From positions 1 through 36,618 of the forward strand of contig CAIJHZ010000002.1 of assembly GCA_903820565.1 (NCBI GenBank): a stretch of DNA of 36,618 nt, in the 5' to 3' direction. Positions 32,302 through 36,618 of the stretch are shown here, one piece after another. Numbering within the stretch: position 1 is the stretch's first letter; each line of letters begins with the position of its first letter. The notes beneath the pieces are model-generated. The model was not told where the DNA came from. It did no database searches and was given only the letters and a program-made list of their open reading frames with translations. The translations under genes were made by a program, and so were the position numbers. Source of the stretch: an uncultured Actinomycetes bacterium (GTDB lineage Bacteria > Actinomycetota > Actinomycetes > Nanopelagicales > Nanopelagicaceae).

Positions 32302-33426
32302 ATGATATTTCCACAAAAAAAGAATTCTACGGCTACAACTACTCCATGGTGGCAGGCACCAGCAGCTTCCAAAAGCGCAAAAGGTAATCTTTTTGTAGTC
32401 GCATTACTTGCTGGATCTCTCGGTGGTTTCTTAGGAGTTAATGCAGCTGGAGGTTCGCTCTTTCGCAACGCAAACCTGGTGACATCCACGAGCACAATCG
32501 AACGTGCTCCAGATTCAGTAGCAGGAATTGCACAAAGAGTATTGCCATCAGTAGTTTCAATTGACACCCGCACAATAAATGGTGGTGGAACCGGATCTGG
32601 TTTTATTATCGATAGCACTGGATACATCCTCACGAATAACCATGTGATCAGGGACGCTGTGCTTAATGGCGGAAAAATTCAAGTCTCTCTGAATGACGGG
32701 ACTGTATACACTGGAAAAGTAATTGGCCGTGATGCATCTTTTGATTTAGCGGTGCTAAAAATTGAAGCAACTGGCATAAAAGCGCTGCAATTTGGTAACA
32801 GCGACACAATTGCAGTAGGCGATGCTGTGATTGCAATTGGTTCACCACTTGGATTATCAGGCACTGTTACTACCGGAATTATTAGTGCGAAAGATCGCGC
32901 AGTAACTACAGGAGATTCAACCACAGAAAGTTCGTACATCAATGCCTTACAGACTGATGCTGCAATCAATCCAGGTAATTCAGGCGGACCATTAGTGGAT
33001 GCAACTGGTGCGGTAATTGGAATCAACTCAGCAATTGCTTCTCTTGGCACATCTTCTCAAGCTGGTTCCATTGGCTTAGGTTTTGCAATTCCAATTAATC
33101 AAGCACGTAAGATTGCAGATCAATTGATCAAGTATGGAGTTGCAACATATCCAGTTGTGGGAGTTTCGTTAGATGTAAATTACATGGGCGCTGGTGCCCA
33201 AATTTCTACAGCAGGTAAAGGTATTTTGCCAGGGAGCCCAGCGCAAAAGGCGGGCCTCAAGGGTGGCGATGTCATAATCGAGTTTGATGGTAAAAAGATT
33301 AATACTCCAGAAGAGTTAATTGTTTCGGTTCGCTCCAAAAATGTAGGGGATCGAGTATCTCTAGTGTTTATTCGTGATGGAGTAAAGAAATCAGTAACTC
33401 TCAATCTGATCGCGGCAAAGAAATAA
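32302..33426 (+). CDS. HtrA/DegP-like membrane-anchored serine protease with PDZ domain
   Basis: Envelope quality-control protease of 374 residues. A cytosolic N-terminal stretch is followed by one membrane segment (about 29-50). The trypsin-like domain shows the triad H114 (NNHV), D148 (FDLAV) and S227 (NPGNSGGP, 223-230). One PDZ domain (about 286-371) closes the protein, with GSPAQKAGLKGGD as its ligand loop region. Ten bases separate it from the methyltransferase gene. There is only a weak AGAGA before the ATG and a poor -10 match (TAAAGA), so it may be read through from pepA. Confidence 0.93.
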   Translation: MIFPQKKNSTATTTPWWQAPAASKSAKGNLFVVALLAGSLGGFLGVNAAGGSLFRNANLVTSTSTIERAPDSVAGIAQRVLPSVVSIDTRTINGGGTGSGFIIDSTGYILTNNHVIRDAVLNGGKIQVSLNDGTVYTGKVIGRDASFDLAVLKIEATGIKALQFGNSDTIAVGDAVIAIGSPLGLSGTVTTGIISAKDRAVTTGDSTTESSYINALQTDAAINPGNSGGPLVDATGAVIGINSAIASLGTSSQAGSIGLGFAIPINQARKIADQLIKYGVATYPVVGVSLDVNYMGAGAQISTAGKGILPGSPAQKAGLKGGDVIIEFDGKKINTPEELIVSVRSKNVGDRVSLVFIRDGVKKSVTLNLIAAKK

Positions 33427-33432
33427 TTGGCG

Positions 33433-33438
33433 TAGGCT
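33433..33438 (+). promoter_or_regulatory. Putative leaderless -10 element for tatB
   Basis: TAGGCT, six bases (AGCGAT) before the ATG at 33445 in the 18-base gap after htrA. It is the same hexamer as at 8755 and, on the minus strand, at dapD. Confidence 0.7.
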
Positions 33439-33444
33439 AGCGAT

Positions 33445-33753
33445 ATGTTCTTTGACATCGGCGCAGGTGAAGTATTAGGGCTTGCGATTCTGGGCATGCT
33501 TTTAGTTGGCCCCGAGCGTTTGCCGAAGTTAGCCGTTGAAGCTGCTCAATGGATCAAGAAAATTCGTAACTTAGCTACAACCGCGACTGCCGAACTTCGC
33601 GAAAACTTAGGACCTGGCTTTGAAGATTTGCAGCCACAAGATTTAAATCCAAAGACTTTTTTAAGAAAGCAAGTTGCAGATTTATTGGATGAAGAAAAAC
33701 ACAAGCCAACAGTAAATCGTCCGGTGGCGATGATTGATCCAGATCTTCTATGA
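33445..33753 (+). CDS. tatB: Sec-independent protein translocase subunit TatB
   Basis: Component of the twin-arginine translocase that receives folded substrates at the membrane. It is 102 residues, with the single N-terminal membrane helix (about 8-22) closed by GPERLPKL (22-29). An amphipathic helix follows (about 30-55), then a charged tail. The glutamate after the membrane helix (E9, in GAGEVLGL) is usual for TatB. Following htrA and preceding mrp matches the actinobacterial arrangement, which favours TatB over TatA. The start is leaderless-like, and the stop overlaps mrp (ATGA). Confidence 0.92.
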   Translation: MFFDIGAGEVLGLAILGMLLVGPERLPKLAVEAAQWIKKIRNLATTATAELRENLGPGFEDLQPQDLNPKTFLRKQVADLLDEEKHKPTVNRPVAMIDPDLL

Positions 33754-34871
33754 ATTTAATTGACCAGATTGCTGATGCATTAAGTAAGGTCCAAGACCCC
33801 GAACTTCGTCATCCAATAACTGATTTAGGAATGGTCGAAGATTTACAAGAAAATGATGGTGCTGTAAGGGTCACTGTTTTACTGACAATCTCTGCTTGTC
33901 CGATGCAAGATCGATTGCGCAATGATGTTACAACTGCAATCACCTCTATTGAAGGGGTCACATCAGTAGATTTAAGTTTTGGAGTAATGACCGAAGAGCA
34001 GCGTAATAATGTAAAAAAAGTTGTTCGAGGGGGAAGAGAAAAGTTCATTCCTTTTGCTCAACCTGATTCACTAACTCGGGTTATCGGAATTGCTTCTGGA
34101 AAAGGCGGAGTTGGAAAATCTTCTGTCACTGCAAATCTCGCAGTTGCGGCTGCTAAAAAGGGTTTGAATGTTGGCATATTAGATGCCGATGTTTATGGTC
34201 ACTCAATTCCGCGATTAATGGGCCTGATGGGACAACGCCCGACAGCAATTGATCAAATGTTTATTCCCCTCGAGTCCTATGGCGTAAAGACTGTTTCAAT
34301 GGAGATGTTTAAACCCGAACGATCAGATCCTGTTGCCTATCGTGGACCGTTGTTGCACCGCGTGCTTGAGCAGCTACTTTCTGATGCGTATTGGGGCGAT
34401 CTCGACCTCTTATTGATTGATCTCCCACCCGGAACGGGCGATTTAGCTATTTCACTTGGCCAGTTAATTCCGAACTCTGAAATTGTCGTTGTTACAACCC
34501 CACAAATTGCAGCAGCCGAAGTTGCAGAGCGCGCGGGACGAATTGCTCATCAAATCCATCAGCATGTAATCGGTGTAATTGAAAATATGTCGCAGTTTCC
34601 GTGTCCAGCATGTGGTGAACCAATGTCACTATTTGGTGAAGGCGGGGGAGAAGAAACATCTCGTCGCCTATCCCAATTGGTTGGTAGCGATGTTCCATTG
34701 CTTGGAAAAATTCCATTTAGTCCAGCATTGCGAACCGGTGGAGACGAAGGGGCGCCTGTAGTAGAAGCAGATCCAACTTCAGTAGCTGCTCTTGCGATTT
34801 TAGAGATAGCAGAAAAGATTGTGAAGCGAAATAAATCTTTACTCGGAGTCCGATTGGGAATCTCGACGTAG
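33750..34871 (+). CDS. mrp: Mrp/ApbC-type iron-sulfur carrier P-loop ATPase
   Basis: Cytosolic Fe-S cluster carrier of 373 residues. The N-terminal MIP18/DUF59 domain (about 1-85) includes the conserved C50 in SACPM. The deviant Walker A is GKGGVGKSS (117-125), PPGTGD (226-231) is the switch region and CPAC (285-288) is the cluster-holding CxxC. The start overlaps tatB by ATGA. The last 33 bases are antisense to the DUF1003 gene. Mrp proteins deliver 4Fe-4S clusters; the client enzymes are unknown. Confidence 0.94.
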   Translation: MNLIDQIADALSKVQDPELRHPITDLGMVEDLQENDGAVRVTVLLTISACPMQDRLRNDVTTAITSIEGVTSVDLSFGVMTEEQRNNVKKVVRGGREKFIPFAQPDSLTRVIGIASGKGGVGKSSVTANLAVAAAKKGLNVGILDADVYGHSIPRLMGLMGQRPTAIDQMFIPLESYGVKTVSMEMFKPERSDPVAYRGPLLHRVLEQLLSDAYWGDLDLLLIDLPPGTGDLAISLGQLIPNSEIVVVTTPQIAAAEVAERAGRIAHQIHQHVIGVIENMSQFPCPACGEPMSLFGEGGGEETSRRLSQLVGSDVPLLGKIPFSPALRTGGDEGAPVVEADPTSVAALAILEIAEKIVKRNKSLLGVRLGIST

Positions 34872-35336
34872 CTCTTTTGCAAGTTCCTCAACTAAGTCTG
34901 CAAGTTCGCTGCGAACAAAATCTCGGGTAGCAACTTCGCCTAGAGAATTACGTAAAGCCGCAAGTTCACGGGTTAGATACTCGGTATCTGCTATTGAACG
35001 TTCGTTCTGCTCGCGATCTTGATTGAGTTGAATTCGATCTCGATCTGCCTGGCGATTTTGTGCAAGAAGTATCAGTGGTGCCGCATACGATGCTTGCAAT
35101 GAGAGAATTAAAGTTAGAAAAATAAATGGGTAATCATCAAATCGAAGATCAACAGGAGCAATAAAGTTCCATAACACCCAAAACATTACGAAAAATGTCA
35201 TGTATACAAGGAAGCGCGCAGTTCCTAAGAAACGTGCAAAACGTTCTGACAAGCGACCAAAAGCTTCTGGATCGAAATTAGGGCGGAGCGAACGTCGAGT
35301 CTCGCGTGGTGTGTCTAAACCATTAGTGCGTGCCAT
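34839..35336 (-). CDS. DUF1003 membrane protein
   Basis: This 165-residue protein has a basic N-terminal part and two membrane helices, about 42-60 and 69-92, separated by a short loop containing LRFDDYPF. Beyond them is a long charged, probably coiled-coil helix (about 95-160). This is the DUF1003 layout. Its function is not established. It is translated after the MgtE-domain protein: AAGGAGG sits on that gene's stop codon seven bases before the DUF1003 ATG. The pairing with the MgtE-domain gene hints at a shared role in ion or magnesium homeostasis, but that is inference. Confidence 0.9.
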   Translation of the reverse strand: MARTNGLDTPRETRRSLRPNFDPEAFGRLSERFARFLGTARFLVYMTFFVMFWVLWNFIAPVDLRFDDYPFIFLTLILSLQASYAAPLILLAQNRQADRDRIQLNQDREQNERSIADTEYLTRELAALRNSLGEVATRDFVRSELADLVEELAKELRRDSQSDSE

Positions 35337-35343
35337 CTCTTGA

Positions 35344-35350
35344 CCTCCTT
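35344..35350 (-). promoter_or_regulatory. Shine-Dalgarno site for DUF1003 on the upstream stop codon
   Basis: AAGGAGG (minus strand), seven bases before the ATG at 35336. Its AA overlaps the TAA of the MgtE-domain gene, which ties the two translations together. Confidence 0.8.
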
Positions 35351-36618
35351 ACAGTGTTTCTGACTTAAAAGTTACTGGTGATTTTTCTCGATGATCATGT
35401 CGCCAATTTGCAGGCAGCAAGTGGTCCAGGACGTCATCAACTGTGACCGCTCCTAATAAACGCTCGTTTGCATCCACTACAGGCAGAGAAAGCATGTTGT
35501 AACTAGCTAAATACGATGAAACCTCGTGCAATGAAGAATCAGGATTTACACCTTTTGAATCGCTATCAACGATCGAGCCCAACAATGTTGCAGGTGGTTC
35601 GCGTAATAAACGCTGATAATGAACAACACCAATGAAGCGACCGGTTGGAGTTTCAACTGGCTGACGACAGATATAAATTTGTGAAGCAAGAGCTGGAGAA
35701 ATCTCTTTTTGACGAACTGCAGCTAACGCATCGGCAACCGTAGAATCTGCGGTCAATACAATTGGTTCAGTTGTCATCATTCCGCCAGCCGAATAATCTT
35801 CATAATTCATAAGACGCAGAACATCTTCAGCATCTTCAGGCTCCATTAATTCTAAAAGTGCATTGGCACGCTCTTCACCAATTTCTCGAAGCAAATCAGC
35901 AGCATCATCTGGATCCATTTCACCCAATACATCTGCAGCGCGCTCACCTTCAAGTTCGGCTAATAATGCAACCCGATCTGTCTCATCCATTTCTTCAAGC
36001 ACATCGGCAAGACGCTCATCATCAAGTGCGATTGCAACTTCAATACGACGCTTAGGCGCTAGGTCTTGCAAAACTGCAGCAAGGTCGGCGGCACGTAGAT
36101 TGGCAAGAGTAGACATCAAATTTGCAACACCTTGATTTTGTTCGGTCGTAGCAAAACCAGTGACTTCTTCCCAGGCAACTGTCGATGTTGCACCTTTTCT
36201 GCGCAAGCCTCGACCTCGACGCATGATGTGAACACGATTAATAAACCAATCACCAGTCCGGGTTTCTTCCATTCCCATGTCTTCAACTACAACAGCTTCT
36301 CCAGATTCAATTAATGTAATTGAACGATCTAGCATTTCACCAAGAACTAGAACCTCACCGGGGCGTGTATCGAATCGGCGCATGTTTAGTAAACCAGTTA
36401 TTACAACTGCTCCACTTTCAATAGAAGTTACGCGAGTGATTGGAACAAAGACGCGTCGACGCAATGGAACTTCAACAACCAAACCAAGAATTCGTGGTGG
36501 CTGATTTGTTGAACGAAGGGTCGCGACAGCATCTCGCACCTTTCCTACTGGATCACCATTTGGGTCAAAGACCGCGGTACCTGCAAGACGGGCAAGAAAT
36601 ACTCGGTTTAGGAGATTG
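35349..36618 (-). CDS. MgtE intracellular-domain/CBS protein without channel (5' end outside window)
   Basis: The frame is open to the window edge, so the gene is 5'-truncated by the window. A GTG at 36539 is internal, because the codons before it (RVFLARLAG, then VFDPNGDPVGKVRD) fit the family's N-terminus. In order it has PRC-barrel-like beta segments, an MgtE N-type helical domain and a pair of CBS domains (about 35400-35830), and it then stops. The helical domain has repeated acidic units such as DERLADVLEEMDETDR and ERAADVLGEMDPDD. The magnesium-channel membrane domain of true MgtE is absent. It is probably a regulatory or magnesium-sensing protein, co-transcribed with DUF1003. Confidence 0.9.
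   Translation of the reverse strand, partial: NLLNRVFLARLAGTAVFDPNGDPVGKVRDAVATLRSTNQPPRILGLVVEVPLRRRVFVPITRVTSIESGAVVITGLLNMRRFDTRPGEVLVLGEMLDRSITLIESGEAVVVEDMGMEETRTGDWFINRVHIMRRGRGLRRKGATSTVAWEEVTGFATTEQNQGVANLMSTLANLRAADLAAVLQDLAPKRRIEVAIALDDERLADVLEEMDETDRVALLAELEGERAADVLGEMDPDDAADLLREIGEERANALLELMEPEDAEDVLRLMNYEDYSAGGMMTTEPIVLTADSTVADALAAVRQKEISPALASQIYICRQPVETPTGRFIGVVHYQRLLREPPATLLGSIVDSDSKGVNPDSSLHEVSSYLASYNMLSLPVVDANERLLGAVTVDDVLDHLLPANWRHDHREKSPVTFKSETL

Noticed and set aside
35880..36030. Repeated acidic units (ADVLEEMDETDR-like) considered as a DNA repeat.
   Set aside because: The repetition is at protein level and is the normal helical repeat of the MgtE N-terminal domain; the DNA is not closely repeated.
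1..36618. Search by eye for CRISPR arrays, tRNA or rRNA genes, insertion sequences, phage, toxin-antitoxin or defence genes.
   Set aside because: Nothing was found. Spacers are too short for most of these, and every long frame matches a housekeeping or metabolic family.

Overview
The window reads as a stretch of chromosome from a free-living actinobacterium with an unusually AT-rich, compact genome. Actinobacterial markers include an acyl-CoA carboxylase beta subunit with a tiny epsilon subunit, maf and birA; an actinobacterial-type DapD ending in LHAN; a DUF3117 protein; and a htrA-tatB-mrp-DUF1003-MgtE-domain block. The order of the right third resembles, from memory, the Mycobacterium tuberculosis Rv1201-Rv1232 region. 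The centre resembles the accD5-accE-maf-accA3/birA/purK/purE region. Low GC plus near-total gene packing suggests freshwater acI actinobacteria (Nanopelagicales, Planktophila-like). That placement is inference.

Layout. (1) 43-7865, plus strand: a nucleoside uptake and salvage operon with an ABC ATPase, two permeases, cytidine deaminase, thymidine phosphorylase, adenosine deaminase and a cytochrome P450. (2) 7838-9712: divergent ribokinase and nucleoside hydrolase. (3) 18668-9707, minus strand: acyl-CoA carboxylase beta, epsilon, Maf and biotin carboxylase/carrier, then a phosphohexomutase-type (probably phosphopentomutase) gene, deoC, a full aldehyde dehydrogenase and a half-length aldehyde dehydrogenase. 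(4) 18687-21061, plus strand: birA, purK, purE. (5) 21058-23888, minus strand: CoA-binding protein, UDP-glucose dehydrogenase, LytR-CpsA-Psr protein. (6) 23925-27804, plus strand: glycosyltransferase, polysaccharide ABC exporter (permease and ATPase), SpoIID/LytB protein. (7) dapD (minus) divergent from a LOG-family gene, an SRPBCC gene, a 64-residue sigma-region-4 protein, DUF3117, leucyl aminopeptidase, O-methyltransferase, HtrA protease, TatB and Mrp (plus). (8) 34839-36618, minus strand: DUF1003 and an MgtE-intracellular-domain protein cut by the window end.

The first 15 kb forms a coherent route. Nucleosides are imported, deaminated, then split by phosphorolysis (DeoA) or hydrolysis. Ribose goes through ribokinase. 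Deoxyribose-1-phosphate would go through the mutase to DeoC, giving glyceraldehyde-3-phosphate and acetaldehyde, and acetaldehyde to an aldehyde dehydrogenase. BirA would biotinylate the carboxylase encoded divergently from it.

By my count only about 400 bases (about 1 percent) lie outside genes, and no gap exceeds 100 bases. All five convergent gene pairs overlap at their 3' ends. Thirteen gene starts that lead, or could lead, a transcript carry a TANNNT hexamer 6-8 bases upstream and no Shine-Dalgarno sequence, the layout expected for leaderless mRNAs. Two divergent pairs share a single symmetric TANNNTA heptamer. I saw no tRNA, rRNA, CRISPR, insertion sequence or phage genes. The most unusual items are the shared symmetric promoters, the half aldehyde dehydrogenase, the P450 coupled to adenosine deaminase, and the stand-alone sigma-region-4 protein beside the window's largest gap and strongest hairpin.
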